A DNA stretch of 64,000 nucleotides from CATOSD01 sp965203135 (GCA_965203135.1 CBDBBO010000001.1:744001-808000), one strand, 5' to 3'. Counted from the first letter of the stretch, positions 1 through 9,078 are shown. Translations and numbers: made by a program. The notes: generated by a model from the letters alone, not told the origin.

Positions 1-46
1 CGCCGTTCGACTCGTTCGAACCACCGTTGCGGGCTTCGGTCGTCAT
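1..46 (-). CDS. rplE: Start of the next ribosomal-operon gene, probably L5 (partial)
   Basis: On the minus strand an ATG at 46-44 overlaps the TGA of rplX, giving the coupled ATGA arrangement seen elsewhere in this operon. Only 15 codons are visible (MTTEARNGGSNESNG), a polar segment that looks like a disordered N-terminal extension. The L5 assignment rests on the conserved spc order rplN-rplX-rplE, not on sequence, because the conserved part of L5 lies outside the window. Confidence 0.5.
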   Translation of the reverse strand, partial: MTTEARNGGSNESNG

Positions 47-357
47 TCGATCACTTCCTGGCACTTGCGGCAGGCGCGGGCCTTGGTGCCGTCGGCCAAG
101 CGCCTGCTGGCTATCTTGGTGGGCTGCTGGCAATGGTTGCAGATGAGCATCACCTTGGACGCGTGTATCGGCATTTCCTTCTGGATTATGCCGCCCTGCC
201 GCACCTGCGTGGTGGGCTTGGTGTGGCGCATCACCACGTTCACGCCGTCCACCAGCACCATGTCGGAGTCCGGCATCGTGCGCTGGACGCGGCCCTGCTT
301 GCCGCGGTCCTTCCCCTTGGTGATGACCACGCTGTCGTTGGAACGCAGCCGCATCAC
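43..357 (-). CDS. rplX: 50S ribosomal protein L24
   Basis: Assembly-initiator protein of the large subunit. The N-terminal KOW segment is clear (VVITKGKDRGKQGRV, about residues 10-24). The C-terminal half carries two cysteine pairs, CNHC near residue 73 and CRKC near residue 96, forming a zinc ribbon found in only part of the L24 family. At 104 residues the length is normal. The double ATG start overlaps the TGA of rplN, so translation is likely coupled. It is the last complete gene of the operon in the window. Confidence 0.95.
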   Translation of the reverse strand: MMRLRSNDSVVITKGKDRGKQGRVQRTMPDSDMVLVDGVNVVMRHTKPTTQVRQGGIIQKEMPIHASKVMLICNHCQQPTKIASRRLADGTKARACRKCQEVIE

Positions 358-722
358 AGCACCTCCGGCGCCAGCGAGACTATGCGCATGAAGTTCTTCT
401 CGCGCAGCTCCCGCGCCACGGGTCCGAATATGCGGGTGCCCCTGGGCATCTGCTCTTCGTTGATGAGCACGGCGGCGTTGTCGTCGAACCTGATGTGCGA
501 GCCGTCGGGCCGGCGGTGCGGCTTGACCGCGCGCACGACTACGGCCCTCACAACTTCGCCCTTCTTCACGGCGGCGGCGGGCGCGGCCTCCTTGACAGAG
601 GCCACCACGACGTCGCCGAGCCAGGCGTAGCGCCGGCCGCTGCCGCCCGGAATGCCTATGCAGCTGATCGTCTTCGCGCCGGAATTGTCGGCCACCTTCA
701 TGCGGGTGTACTTCTGAATCAT
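354..722 (-). CDS. rplN: 50S ribosomal protein L14
   Basis: Universal large-subunit protein that binds 23S rRNA and contacts the 30S subunit. The 122-residue product opens with MIQKYTRMKVADNSGAK, the standard L14 start, and contains the family block GEVVRAVVVRAVKP; it ends REKNFMRIVSLAPEVL as expected. The open frame extends far upstream of 722, but that part shadows rpsQ in another frame. It starts 2 bp after the rpsQ stop and overlaps rplX by 4 bp. Confidence 0.97.
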   Translation of the reverse strand: MIQKYTRMKVADNSGAKTISCIGIPGGSGRRYAWLGDVVVASVKEAAPAAAVKKGEVVRAVVVRAVKPHRRPDGSHIRFDDNAAVLINEEQMPRGTRIFGPVARELREKNFMRIVSLAPEVL

Positions 723-724
723 GG

Positions 725-1102
725 CTATGCTGGCTCCTGGCCGGCGTCCGCGCCGACCTCCGCCGCCGCGGTCTCGAGCACGGGCTCGGGGGCCGCGTCC
801 TCCTCGGCGATCTCTTCGACGACGATTTCGTCGGGCTGAATATCGGCCACGTCTCCGCGCTGTATCAGCTCCACAACGCGCCAGCGCTTCGTCCTGGAGA
901 GCGGCCTCGTCTCCCTTATCCTTACCGTGTCGCCGATCTTGTACTCGTTGTTCTCGTCGTGCGCCTTGAACTTGGTCCGGCGGCGCACGGACTTGCGATA
1001 GAGCGCGTAGGGGCGCCGCCACTCGACGGACACCACGACCGTCTTGTCCATCTTGTCGCCGACCACCACGCCCACGCGGACTTTTCGTCTTTCGAAGCTC
1101 AT
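725..1102 (-). CDS. rpsQ: 30S ribosomal protein S17
   Basis: Primary 16S-binding protein. The OB-fold core is recognisable: GVVVGDKMDKTVVVSVE near residue 11, a KAHDENNEYKIGDTVRIRETRPLS block near residue 47, then the RWRVVELIQRG end of the normal protein near residue 82. Usual length is 80-90 residues; this one has 125. The extra 40 are an acidic, Ala/Glu-rich tail, probably disordered. It lies between rpmC and rplN with 1-2 bp gaps. Confidence 0.95.
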   Translation of the reverse strand: MSFERRKVRVGVVVGDKMDKTVVVSVEWRRPYALYRKSVRRRTKFKAHDENNEYKIGDTVRIRETRPLSRTKRWRVVELIQRGDVADIQPDEIVVEEIAEEDAAPEPVLETAAAEVGADAGQEPA

Positions 1103-1103
1103 G

Positions 1104-1301
1104 TCAGGCTCTTGCCAACTCCCTCTCCCGAACCACCGTGTGGATTCGGGCGATGCGCTTTCTCGCCTTGCGTATCTCGTTGACGTTCGCCAACTGCAAG
1201 GTGGCGATGCGGAACCTGAGGTTCATCAACGCCCGGTGGGTGGCGTCGAGGTCTTCCTGAAGCTCCTCGTCGGTCATTGCCCTGATGTCGTCTATTTCCA
1301 T
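1104..1301 (-). CDS. rpmC: 50S ribosomal protein L29
   Basis: Small helical protein near the peptide exit tunnel. At 65 residues it has normal family length, with the two-helix pattern MTDEELQEDLDATHRALMNL then LANVNEIRKARKRIARI, the latter being the L29 signature (N-x-x-x-I-R-x-x-R-R-x-I-A-R). It sits between rplP (22 bp upstream) and rpsQ (1 bp downstream), as in nearly all bacteria. Confidence 0.96.
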   Translation of the reverse strand: MEIDDIRAMTDEELQEDLDATHRALMNLRFRIATLQLANVNEIRKARKRIARIHTVVRERELARA

Positions 1302-1323
1302 GCCGTATCGTCCCGCGCGCCTG

Positions 1324-1737
1324 CTAGGCGGCGTGCCTGCTGATGATCTTGGTTGCCATGGGCAGCTTGGAGGAGGCCAGGCGCAGCGCCTCCAGCGCCA
1401 TATCCTCGGGCACCCCCGCCATCTCGAACATGATCCTGCCGCGCCTTACGACGGCGACCCAGTGGTCCACGGATCCCTTGCCGGAGCCCATGCGGGTCTC
1501 GGCCGCGCGGGCGGTCACGGACTTGTCGGGGAAGATGCGGATCCATATTCTGCCGCCCCTGCGGGCGTAGCGCGTCATAGCGCGGCGCGCGGCCTCTATC
1601 TGCCGCGACGTCACCCACGCCGACTCGGTGGCCTTGATGGCGTACTCGCCGAAGTTCATGGTGCTTCCGGCGACCGCCATGCCCTTTCGCCTGCCCCTAT
1701 GTTGGTTGCGATACTTGACCCGTTTCGGTTGGAGCAT
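1324..1737 (-). CDS. rplP: 50S ribosomal protein L16
   Basis: Large-subunit protein that helps organise the A-site and peptidyl-transferase region. The 137-residue product has all family blocks: MLQPKRVKYRNQHRGRRKG at the N-terminus, RQIEAARRAMTRYARRGGRIW, then RMGSGKGSVDHWVAVVR and the EMAGVPEDMALEALRLASSKLP end. Its first 14 codons overlap the end of rpsC by 41 bp, more than the few bases usual here, so initiation is probably coupled to rpsC translation. Confidence 0.97.
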   Translation of the reverse strand: MLQPKRVKYRNQHRGRRKGMAVAGSTMNFGEYAIKATESAWVTSRQIEAARRAMTRYARRGGRIWIRIFPDKSVTARAAETRMGSGKGSVDHWVAVVRRGRIMFEMAGVPEDMALEALRLASSKLPMATKIISRHAA

Positions 1738-2449
1738 TGGTAGTCTCCGTCTCTTCGTCCGCTCTCACGGTGACTTCGATTGGGGGCATGTCTTCAATGG
1801 ACGGCTCGGAAGTGGAGGGCTTGAGCACCTCGCCCTTGTATATCCACACCTTCACGCCGATGCGGCCGAACTCGGTGGCCGCCTCCGCCAGCCCATAATC
1901 TATGTCGGCACGCAGCGTGTGTAGCGGCACCCTGCCCTCCATCGCCTTCTCCTTGCGCGCGATGTCGGCGCCGCCGAGCCTGCCGGATATGAGTATCTTG
2001 ATTCCCTCCGCTCCGGCCTGCATGGTGCGCGAGACCGCCTGGCGTATGGCCCTGCGGAACGCGATGCGACGCACGAGCTGGTCGGCCACGTTGCGGGCCA
2101 CCAGGTAGGCGTCCAGTTCCGGCTGGCGTATCTCCTGCACGTTGAGCCGCACGCGCCTGCCGGTGAGCCTCTCCAGGTCGCGCCTGAGCTGCTCCACGCG
2201 CTGGCCGCCCCGGCCGATGACGATGCCCGGCCGCGCGGTGTGAATGGTGACCGTCGCGTCGCTGCTGCCCCGCTCAATGTCGATGCGCGACACGCCCGCG
2301 TCCGGAAAGCGCTCGTTGATCGTGTCCCGCACGGCCATGTCCTCTTTGACAAGGTTGCGGTAGTCGTCGGGCCGCTGGGCGAACCAGGTGGTCTGCCACT
2401 CCCTTATCACGCCGAGGCGAAAGCCAATGGGATGTGTCTTCTGACCCAA
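1697..2449 (-). CDS. rpsC: 30S ribosomal protein S3
   Basis: Small-subunit protein lining the mRNA entry channel. It begins MGQKTHPIGFRLGVIREW, the invariant S3 start, carries the KH motif VIGRGGQRVEQLRRDLERL near residue 77, and the C-terminal domain with ISGRLGGADIARKEKAMEGRVPLHTLRADIDYG. The 250-residue length is slightly long because of a polar tail after VLKPS. That tail is the part overlapped by rplP. Confidence 0.97.
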   Translation of the reverse strand: MGQKTHPIGFRLGVIREWQTTWFAQRPDDYRNLVKEDMAVRDTINERFPDAGVSRIDIERGSSDATVTIHTARPGIVIGRGGQRVEQLRRDLERLTGRRVRLNVQEIRQPELDAYLVARNVADQLVRRIAFRRAIRQAVSRTMQAGAEGIKILISGRLGGADIARKEKAMEGRVPLHTLRADIDYGLAEAATEFGRIGVKVWIYKGEVLKPSTSEPSIEDMPPIEVTVRADEETETTNAPTETGQVSQPT

Positions 2450-2450
2450 G

Positions 2451-2795
2451 CTAGTCGACCTCCTCCTCGTCGTCTACCACGACGGTTATGTGGCTGCTGC
2501 GCCTGATGATCCGGGCCATGCGGCCCCGCGCCCTGGCCCTCACGCGCTTGGTGCGCGGGGCCTCGTTCGCGTAAATCTCCACGATTCGCAGGTCCTCGCT
2601 GCGCGCGAGCAACTCGTTCTCGGCGTTCGCGGTCGCCGACCTCACGGCCTTGGCGACGTGCGCCGCCGCGGGCGATGGCATGAACCGCAGAATGGCGAGC
2701 GCCTCCTCCACGTTCATGCCGCGTACCAGGTCCACTATCGGCAGCAGCTTCTTTACCGAAACGCCGGTATTTTTTGCCGTCGCTGAAACAGCCAC
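2451..2795 (-). CDS. rplV: 50S ribosomal protein L22
   Basis: Lines the nascent-peptide exit tunnel. At 114 residues it has normal length. The family core is KLLPIVDLVRGMNVEEALAIL near residue 16, KAVRSATANAENE near residue 49, and the beta-hairpin end with RARGRMARIIRRSSHITVVV. A short acidic tail follows. The gene ends 1 bp before rpsC and starts 47 bp after rpsS. Confidence 0.96.
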   Translation of the reverse strand: MAVSATAKNTGVSVKKLLPIVDLVRGMNVEEALAILRFMPSPAAAHVAKAVRSATANAENELLARSEDLRIVEIYANEAPRTKRVRARARGRMARIIRRSSHITVVVDDEEEVD

Positions 2796-2842
2796 GTTTA
2801 TCTCGTCCTCTTCAGTGTTTCTTTCTTACCGGGTGGCGGCCC

Positions 2843-3127
2843 CTAGCGCAGGGAGCTGCTGCGTTCCGACTTCGAGGAGTGGCCCCGGAAGGTGCGCGTG
2901 GGAGCGAACTCCCCCAGCTTGTGGCCGACCATGTTTTCGGTAATGAACAGGGGCACCATCCTGCGGCCGTCGTGGACGGCGATGGTCAGCCCGAGCATGT
3001 CCGGCATGATCACCGACGCGCGCGACCAGGTGCGTATCACCGCGCGGCTGTTCGTGCGCCGCGCCGCGTCCACCTTCTTGGACAGCTTCTCGTGTACGTA
3101 CGGCCCCTTCTTTACCGACCTCGACAT
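2843..3127 (-). CDS. rpsS: 30S ribosomal protein S19
   Basis: Small-subunit head protein that forms a complex with S13 near the A-site finger. It starts MSRSVKKGPYVHEKL and contains the diagnostic run TIAVHDGRRMVPLFITENMV followed by GHKLGEFAPTRTFRGH. The length, 94 residues, is normal. It lies between rplB and rplV in the conserved S10 order. Confidence 0.97.
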   Translation of the reverse strand: MSRSVKKGPYVHEKLSKKVDAARRTNSRAVIRTWSRASVIMPDMLGLTIAVHDGRRMVPLFITENMVGHKLGEFAPTRTFRGHSSKSERSSSLR

Positions 3128-3145
3128 ATCCTCAGCCCTCCAGGC

Positions 3146-3979
3146 CTACCTCTGGTACCTTCGCCGCACGATGAACTTGTCCGACGACTTCTTCCGCTTC
3201 CTGGTCCGGTAGCCCAGCGCCGGCTTGCCCCAGGGCGTCTTGGGCCCGGGCATGCCGACCGGAGAGCGTCCCTCGCCGCCGCCGTGCGGATGGTCGCGGG
3301 GCGACATGACCACGCCGCGCACCGACGGGCGCCTGCCCATGTTGCGCTTGCGGCCCGCCTTGCCCAGCTTCACGTTCTTGTGGTCTATCGCGCTCACCTG
3401 GCCCACGGTGGCCATGCACTCGCTCAGCACGTAGCGCACCTCGCCGGAGGGCAACCTGAGCAGCGTGTACTTGTCCTCCCGCGCGAGCACCTGCGCGGAG
3501 CTTCCCGCGCTGCGCACTATCTGGCCTCCCCTGCCCACCTTCAGCTCCACGTTGTGCACCGTGGTGCCGGGCCGAATCGCCTTGAGCGGCAGGGCGTTGC
3601 CGGGCCTCAGCTCGGCGCCCTCGCCGGCCATCACCTTGTCGCCCACTCGCAGACCGTTCGGCGCCAGGATGTAGCGCCAGTCGCCGTCGGCGTACTTTAT
3701 CAGCGCGATACGGGCAGAGCGGTTCGGGTCGTACTCGATGGACATGGCCTCGCCCGGCACTCCGGGCTTGTCGCGCTTGAAGTCTATAACCCTCAGCCGC
3801 CGCTTGTGGCCGCCGCCTCGGTGGCGCACCGTGATCTTGCCGCTGGAGTTTCTGCCGGCCCGCTTCTTGATGGGCTTGACCAGCGACTTCTTCGGCTTTC
3901 GGGTGGTGATGTCGTCGGAGGTCTGAAGCACAGCTCCCCGTTGGCCCGGGGTGATGGGCTTGCGCGCTTTGAGTGGCAT
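3146..3979 (-). CDS. rplB: 50S ribosomal protein L2
   Basis: One of the most conserved ribosomal proteins, needed for subunit association and peptidyl-transferase activity. Landmarks: KSGRNSSGKITVRHRGGGHKR-type block near residue 40, RGGQIVRSAGSSAQVLARE near residue 150, and MSPRDHPHGGGEGRSPVGMP near residue 225, which contains the essential His. The 277-residue length matches the family. It starts immediately after the rplW stop. Confidence 0.98.
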   Translation of the reverse strand: MPLKARKPITPGQRGAVLQTSDDITTRKPKKSLVKPIKKRAGRNSSGKITVRHRGGGHKRRLRVIDFKRDKPGVPGEAMSIEYDPNRSARIALIKYADGDWRYILAPNGLRVGDKVMAGEGAELRPGNALPLKAIRPGTTVHNVELKVGRGGQIVRSAGSSAQVLAREDKYTLLRLPSGEVRYVLSECMATVGQVSAIDHKNVKLGKAGRKRNMGRRPSVRGVVMSPRDHPHGGGEGRSPVGMPGPKTPWGKPALGYRTRKRKKSSDKFIVRRRYQR

Positions 3980-4264
3980 CTATACCCCCTCGAATATGGT
4001 GATCGTCTGGCCCGGGGCCAGCGTCACCAGCGCCTTCTTGCGGGAAGGCAGAACCGACATGCGCGGGCCGTAGCGCTTGCGCTTGCCCCGCACGTTCATC
4101 GTGTTCACTTTGACAACCTTGACGCCGAACGCCTCCTCCACCGCCCGCTTGATCTGCAGCTTGGTGGCAGACGTGGCGACCTCGAAGGAGTACCTGCCGC
4201 CTTCCTGCATGATGGTGCTCTTCTCAGTGATTATGGGCCGTCTGAGAGTGTCGAGTATATGCAT
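3980..4264 (-). CDS. rplW: 50S ribosomal protein L23
   Basis: Exit-tunnel rim protein and docking site for trigger factor and SRP. The 94-residue product carries the family signatures LRRPIITEKSTI near residue 8, AVEEAFGVKVVKVNTMNVRGK near residue 42 and ALVTLAPGQTITIFEGV at the C-terminus. It is packed between rplD (6 bp) and rplB (0 bp). Confidence 0.96.
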   Translation of the reverse strand: MHILDTLRRPIITEKSTIMQEGGRYSFEVATSATKLQIKRAVEEAFGVKVVKVNTMNVRGKRKRYGPRMSVLPSRKKALVTLAPGQTITIFEGV

Positions 4265-4270
4265 GGCGCG

Positions 4271-4930
4271 TTACACCTCCACCGGCTCCCGCTTCTGGCG
4301 GGTGAAGGGCGCGCCCCACAGCTCCTCGGCCTTCCTCACCGCGTCCAGCGTCATCACCACCCTGCGATGGTTGAGCAGGTCGCGGGTGTTCAGCAGCGCC
4401 GCGGGAAGCGGCTTGACGCGCGGGATGTTGCCGACGCTTCTCAGCGTGGCCTCGTCCGCGCCGTCGGCGACCAGCAGCGCGGAGGAGTCGACGCCCAGCG
4501 CGGCCAGCACCCTGGCCATCGCCCACGTCTTGGGGGCCTCCGGGGCCAGCTCGTCCACCACCACCAGCTCGCCCTCGCGCGCCTTGTCCGAGAGCACGGC
4601 CAGCATGGCCTTGCGCCTCATGCGTACCGGCGTCGCGTGTCGGTAGCTACGCGGGGCGGGACCGAACACCACGCCGCCGCCCTTCCAGTGCGGCGCGCGA
4701 ATGGACCCCTGCCGCGCGCGGCCCGTGTACTTCTGCGGCCGGGGCTTCGCGCCGCCGCCCGACACCTCCCTGCGCGTCTTCACCTTCGCGGTGCCCTGCC
4801 GCGCGTTGGCAAGCTGCCCCACCATCACCTGGTGCACCAGGGCGGCGTTCATGGGCGTGCCGAACACGCGGTCACTCACCTCGACGCTGCCGATCACGTC
4901 GCCCCTGGAGTTGTGTAGTCTCAGTTTCAC
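4271..4930 (-). CDS. rplD: 50S ribosomal protein L4
   Basis: Large-subunit protein with an extended loop reaching the exit tunnel. The GTG start at 4930-4928 overlaps the rplC TGA (GTGA), so I reject the much longer upstream frame, which shadows rplC. Family features are VHQVMVGQLANARQGTAKVKTR near residue 35, the loop segment GRARQGSIRAPHWKGGGVVFGP near residue 69, and LLNTRDLLNHRRVVMTLDAV near the end. It is 219 residues long. Confidence 0.95.
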   Translation of the reverse strand: MKLRLHNSRGDVIGSVEVSDRVFGTPMNAALVHQVMVGQLANARQGTAKVKTRREVSGGGAKPRPQKYTGRARQGSIRAPHWKGGGVVFGPAPRSYRHATPVRMRRKAMLAVLSDKAREGELVVVDELAPEAPKTWAMARVLAALGVDSSALLVADGADEATLRSVGNIPRVKPLPAALLNTRDLLNHRRVVMTLDAVRKAEELWGAPFTRQKREPVEV

Positions 4931-5568
4931 GTCGCGCGCTCTCTCTTGCGGCCGGTCCTTCTGATCATCAGGAACGAGTTGCGTGCGCCCGGAAGCGCGC
5001 CCTTGATGAAGAGCAGGTGCTTCTCCGCGTCCACGGCCACCACTTCCAGGTTGCGTATCGTCACGCGCCTGTCGCCCATGTGGCCGGCCATCTTCAGGCC
5101 CTTTATCACGCGCCCGGGCGTGGTGCCGGCGCCGATCGAGCCGGGGGCACGGTGCCGGTCCGACTGCCCGTGCGTCTTGGGGCCGCCATGGAAGCCGTGG
5201 CGCTTGATGCCGCCCGCGAATCCTCTGCCCTTGGTGTGGCCTATCGCGTCCACGATCTCGCCGGGCTCGAACTCGCTCGCGTCTATCTGCTGTCCGACCT
5301 CGTACTCCGACACGTCGTCGGCCTTGACCTCGCGCAGAAAGCGGAACAGCCCTTGCGCGCCCTTCAGGTGGCCCGACCTCGGCTTGTTCAGCTTGCGAAC
5401 CTGCTCGTAGCCGATCTGCACGCTGTCGTAGCCGTCTGACTCGACCGTCTTCACCTGCGTCACCGTGCACGGTCCTGCCCGCACGGCGGTGACGCAGTAC
5501 GACTCCCCGCTCTCGAGGAATGTCTGCGTCGTTCCTATCTTCTTGCCCAGAAGGGCCGATACCGTCAT
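4927..5568 (-). CDS. rplC: 50S ribosomal protein L3
   Basis: Early 50S assembly protein near the peptidyl-transferase centre. The 213-residue product begins MTVSALLGKKIGTTQ, and contains GHTKGRGFAGGIKRHGF near residue 120, HGQSDRHRAPGSIGAGTTPGRV and GHMGDRRVTIRNLEVV, all standard L3 blocks. It is first of the rplC-rplD-rplW-rplB set, 80 bp downstream of rpsJ. Confidence 0.97.
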   Translation of the reverse strand: MTVSALLGKKIGTTQTFLESGESYCVTAVRAGPCTVTQVKTVESDGYDSVQIGYEQVRKLNKPRSGHLKGAQGLFRFLREVKADDVSEYEVGQQIDASEFEPGEIVDAIGHTKGRGFAGGIKRHGFHGGPKTHGQSDRHRAPGSIGAGTTPGRVIKGLKMAGHMGDRRVTIRNLEVVAVDAEKHLLFIKGALPGARNSFLMIRRTGRKRERAT

Positions 5569-5648
5569 TTGGGTTCGCCTGTCCCTCGTCTAAACCGTCC
5601 ATACTCCGCACCGACGCCCCTGTCGGGCCCCCGTTTGGATGGACGCGG

Positions 5649-5960
5649 TTATAGCTTTATGGAAATATCCACGCCCGCGGGCACGTTCAACCGCGTGAGC
5701 GAGTCGATGGTGTTGGCCGTCGGCTCCAGGATGTCGATAAGCCTGTTGTGCGTCCTCAACTCGAAGTGCTCCCGCGAGTCCTTGTCGATGTGGGGAGAGC
5801 GAATCACGCAGAAGCGCTTTATCGACGTAGGCAGCGGCACGGGTCCCGAGACGCGCGCGCCGGTGCGCTCGGCTGCCTCCACGATGTGACCCGCAGACAT
5901 GTCGAGGATCTTGTGATCGAACGCCTTGAGAATTATCCGGATTTTCTGTCGATTCACCAT
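5649..5960 (-). CDS. rpsJ: 30S ribosomal protein S10
   Basis: Small-subunit protein that also acts as NusE in antitermination. The 103-residue product contains IRIILKAFDHKILD near the start, the GPVPLPTSIKRFCVIRSPHIDKDSREHFE core and RLIDILEPTANTIDSL before the end. It follows fusA directly (26 bp gap), so the str and S10 operons are joined with no tuf gene between them. Confidence 0.97.
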   Translation of the reverse strand: MVNRQKIRIILKAFDHKILDMSAGHIVEAAERTGARVSGPVPLPTSIKRFCVIRSPHIDKDSREHFELRTHNRLIDILEPTANTIDSLTRLNVPAGVDISIKL

Positions 5961-5986
5961 TTGTCGCGTTTACGTCCCCTATTCGC

Positions 5987-8083
5987 CTAAAGGACCTCTT
6001 CCGGGGCCTGCTGGTAGCTGTCGAACTCCATCGTGTAGCTGGCCCTGCCCTGAGTGAGCGAGCGCAGCGCGCCGGCATAGCCGAAGCTCTCCCCCAGCGG
6101 GATTATCGCCTTGATGGCCTGAATGGCCTCGCGTCCCTCGATGTTGCGTATATTGGCCCGGCGCCTGCCGAGGTCGCCCAGAATTTCGCCCAAAAAATCG
6201 CCCGGAGAAACAATCTCCAGGCTCATTACGGGTTCCAGCAGTATGGGTCGCGCCTTGAGTACCGCCGACTTAGCCGCCATGGAACCCGCTATCTCGAAGG
6301 CGACGGTCGACGAGTCCACCTCGTGATAACTGCCGTCCACGAGCGTCACGCGCACGTCCACCATCGGGTAGCCGGACAGCGGCCCGGTGTTCAGCGCACC
6401 TCGCACGCCGTTCTCCACGGACGACACGAACTCCCTCGGGATGGCCCCGCCCACGATCTTGCTCACGAACTCGACGCCCGCGCCGCGCTCCAGCGGCTCG
6501 ATCTCGAGCCACACGTGACCGTACTGGCCGTGGCCGCCCGTCTGTCGCACGAACCGGCCCTCGGCGCGCGCCGGCGAGGTGATCGCCTCTCGGTAGGCCA
6601 CCCTGGGCGTGCCAACGTTGCCTTCCACGCCGAACTCCCGCTTCATGCGGTCCACCAGTATCTCCAGGTGCAGCTCGCCCATGCCCGACATGATCGTCTG
6701 GCCGGTCTCGGCGTGGGTGGCGATCTTGAAAGTGGGGTCCTCGTCCGATAGCTTTGCGAGCGCCTCGATCAGCTTGTCCTGGTCTGCCCTCGAGCGCGGC
6801 TCTACGGCCACCGAAATCACCGGCTCGGGGAAGCTGATGGTCTCCAGCACCACCGGCGCCTGCCGGTCGCAGATTGTGTCGCCGGTGGAGGTATCCTTCA
6901 GTCCGACCGCGGCGGCGATCTCGCCCGCCCCTACTTCCTTCATCTCTTCCCGCCGCTGCGCGTGCATCCGCACGATGCGTCCCATCCGCTCGCGTCTGCC
7001 GTTCGTGGCGTTGTACACCATCGCGCCGGTCTCGATGGAGCCGGAGTAGACGCGGAAGTACACCAACCGACCGATGAAGGCGTCGGCGACCGTCTTGAAC
7101 GCCAGTGCCGCGAAAGGCTCGTCCGGGTCCGGCGCGCGGGTGACCTCTTCGCCCGTCTCCGAGTCCTTGCCCACCACCGGCGGCACGTCCAGCGGGGAGG
7201 GCAGGTAGTCGCCTATCGCGTCCAGAAGGGGCTGAACGCCCAGGTTCCGCAGCGCGCTGCCGCACACCACGGGCACCAGCCGGTAGTCGATGGTCGCTCT
7301 CCTGAGCGCCTCCCTCAGCTCGTCCGCGCCGATCTCCTCCTCTTCGAGGAACTTGACGATCAGATCGTCGTCGGTCTCTGCTATCTTCTCTATCATCTCG
7401 TTGCGATAGAGCGTAAAGTCCCGCATGTACTCTTCGGGCACGGGACGCTCTTCCGGCATCGCGCCGGTCTCGTCCGTGTAGACGAACGCCTTCTGCTCGA
7501 TGAGGTCGATCACGCCGCGAAACTCGTCCTCGACGCCGAGGGGAAGCTGGATGACCACCGGATTGGCCTGCAGGCGGTGGGCGATGCTGTCTACGGTGCG
7601 ATGGAAGTCCGCGCCCACGCGGTCCATCTTGTTCACGTAGCAGATGCGCGGGACGTTGTAGCGGTCCGCCTGCCGCCAGACGGTCTCCGACTGCGGCTCG
7701 ACTCCCGCCACGGCGTCGAACACCACCACGCCGCCGTCCAGAATGCGCAGGCTGCGCTCCACCTCGGCGGTGAAGTCCACGTGGCCCGGCGTGTCGATAA
7801 TGTTGATCGTGTAGTCTTTCCAGGCGCAGGTCGTCGCCGCGGACGTTATGGTGATTCCGCGCTCGCGCTCCTGGGGCATCCAGTCCATGGCGGCGGTGCC
7901 CTCGTCCACGCCGCCCAGCTTGTAGATGCGCCCGGCGGCGTAGAGGACGCGCTCCGTCACGGTGGTCTTGCCCGCGTCGATATGCGCGATGAAGCCGATG
8001 TTGCGCGTGTTGGCGAGCCTTCGCTGGGAGGCTTCGCCGGACTCGCGTTCTCTTACGGCAGTGGCTTCCATCTGTCTTACCAT
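5987..8083 (-). CDS. fusA: Translation elongation factor G
   Basis: GTPase that drives ribosomal translocation. The 698-residue product has the five-domain layout: P-loop AHIDAGKTT near residue 34, RGITITSAATT (switch I), DTPGHVDFT (G3) and NKMDRVGADF (G4), then domains II-V ending in YSYSMEFDSYQQ-like sequence before a short tail. Two ATGs are possible: 8083, overlapping the rpsG stop, or 8071, which removes four residues. It sits between rpsG and rpsJ. Confidence 0.97.
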   Translation of the reverse strand: MVRQMEATAVRERESGEASQRRLANTRNIGFIAHIDAGKTTVTERVLYAAGRIYKLGGVDEGTAAMDWMPQERERGITITSAATTCAWKDYTINIIDTPGHVDFTAEVERSLRILDGGVVVFDAVAGVEPQSETVWRQADRYNVPRICYVNKMDRVGADFHRTVDSIAHRLQANPVVIQLPLGVEDEFRGVIDLIEQKAFVYTDETGAMPEERPVPEEYMRDFTLYRNEMIEKIAETDDDLIVKFLEEEEIGADELREALRRATIDYRLVPVVCGSALRNLGVQPLLDAIGDYLPSPLDVPPVVGKDSETGEEVTRAPDPDEPFAALAFKTVADAFIGRLVYFRVYSGSIETGAMVYNATNGRRERMGRIVRMHAQRREEMKEVGAGEIAAAVGLKDTSTGDTICDRQAPVVLETISFPEPVISVAVEPRSRADQDKLIEALAKLSDEDPTFKIATHAETGQTIMSGMGELHLEILVDRMKREFGVEGNVGTPRVAYREAITSPARAEGRFVRQTGGHGQYGHVWLEIEPLERGAGVEFVSKIVGGAIPREFVSSVENGVRGALNTGPLSGYPMVDVRVTLVDGSYHEVDSSTVAFEIAGSMAAKSAVLKARPILLEPVMSLEIVSPGDFLGEILGDLGRRRANIRNIEGREAIQAIKAIIPLGESFGYAGALRSLTQGRASYTMEFDSYQQAPEEVL

Positions 8084-8547
8084 CTGTAATGGACGAACGC
8101 CCGGTTGGCCTCGGCCATCCGGTGCAGTTCCTCGCGCCGCCTCACGGCGGAGCCTTGACCGCGCGCGGCCTCCAGCAGTTCCTGGGCCAGTCGCTCCGAT
8201 ATGGGTCGGCCGCTCCTGGCGCGTGCGCCGCGGATGATCCAGCGCATCGCGAGCGTGACGCGGCGGTTGGGCCTCACCTCGGTCGGCACCTGGTAGGTCG
8301 CGCCTCCCACCCTTCGGCTTCTGACCTCCAGCATGGGCGTCGCGTTCTTCACGGCCAGCTCGAACAGCTCCAGACCCGGCCTGTGAGCCTCGCGCTCGAT
8401 GTTGTCCAGCGCGTCGTAGACGATACGCTGGGCCGTGGTCTTCTTTCCGTTCAGCATCACCTTATTGATGAAGCGACTCAGCTCCACGCTCCCGAACTTC
8501 GGATCGGGAATCACGGCGCGCCGTTCCGCCCTTCTTCTTCGCGCCAC
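8077..8547 (-). CDS. rpsG: 30S ribosomal protein S7
   Basis: Nucleates 30S head assembly. The 156-residue product shows VELSRFINKVMLNGKKTTAQRIVYDAL near residue 17, the ENATPMLEVRSRRVGGATYQVP-type core near residue 67, and RRREELHRMAEANRAFVHYRW at the C-terminus, all characteristic. Its stop overlaps the first possible fusA start, and 3 bp separate it from rpsL. Confidence 0.97.
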   Translation of the reverse strand: MARRRRAERRAVIPDPKFGSVELSRFINKVMLNGKKTTAQRIVYDALDNIEREAHRPGLELFELAVKNATPMLEVRSRRVGGATYQVPTEVRPNRRVTLAMRWIIRGARARSGRPISERLAQELLEAARGQGSAVRRREELHRMAEANRAFVHYRW

Positions 8548-8550
8548 GGG

Positions 8551-8961
<411 letters not shown>

Positions 8962-9049
8962 AACGCATCCTCGGCGGGTTCTCGGCCCCGGCCCGGCCTT
9001 ATTCGCATGCACACGAAAAGATGGCCGCAACAAGTTGCGACAAACGCGC

Positions 9050-9078
9050 ATTATAATTCAGGGGTTGGTCAGTGTCAA
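9050..9078 (-). promoter_or_regulatory. Sigma-70 promoter of the str-S10 operon
   Basis: Reading the minus strand, TTGACA (9078-9073) is followed by exactly 17 bp and TATAAT (9055-9050). Both hexamers match the consensus perfectly. The expected start point is near 9043, about 80 nt upstream of rpsL. The leader contains a short inverted repeat (CGCAAC tt GTTGCG) just downstream of the start point. Confidence 0.9.

Noticed and set aside
2774..4918. Very long plus-strand frame opposite the ribosomal genes
   Set aside because: A high-GC antisense shadow of rpsS, rplB, rplW and rplD; His/Arg-rich composition and no family features.
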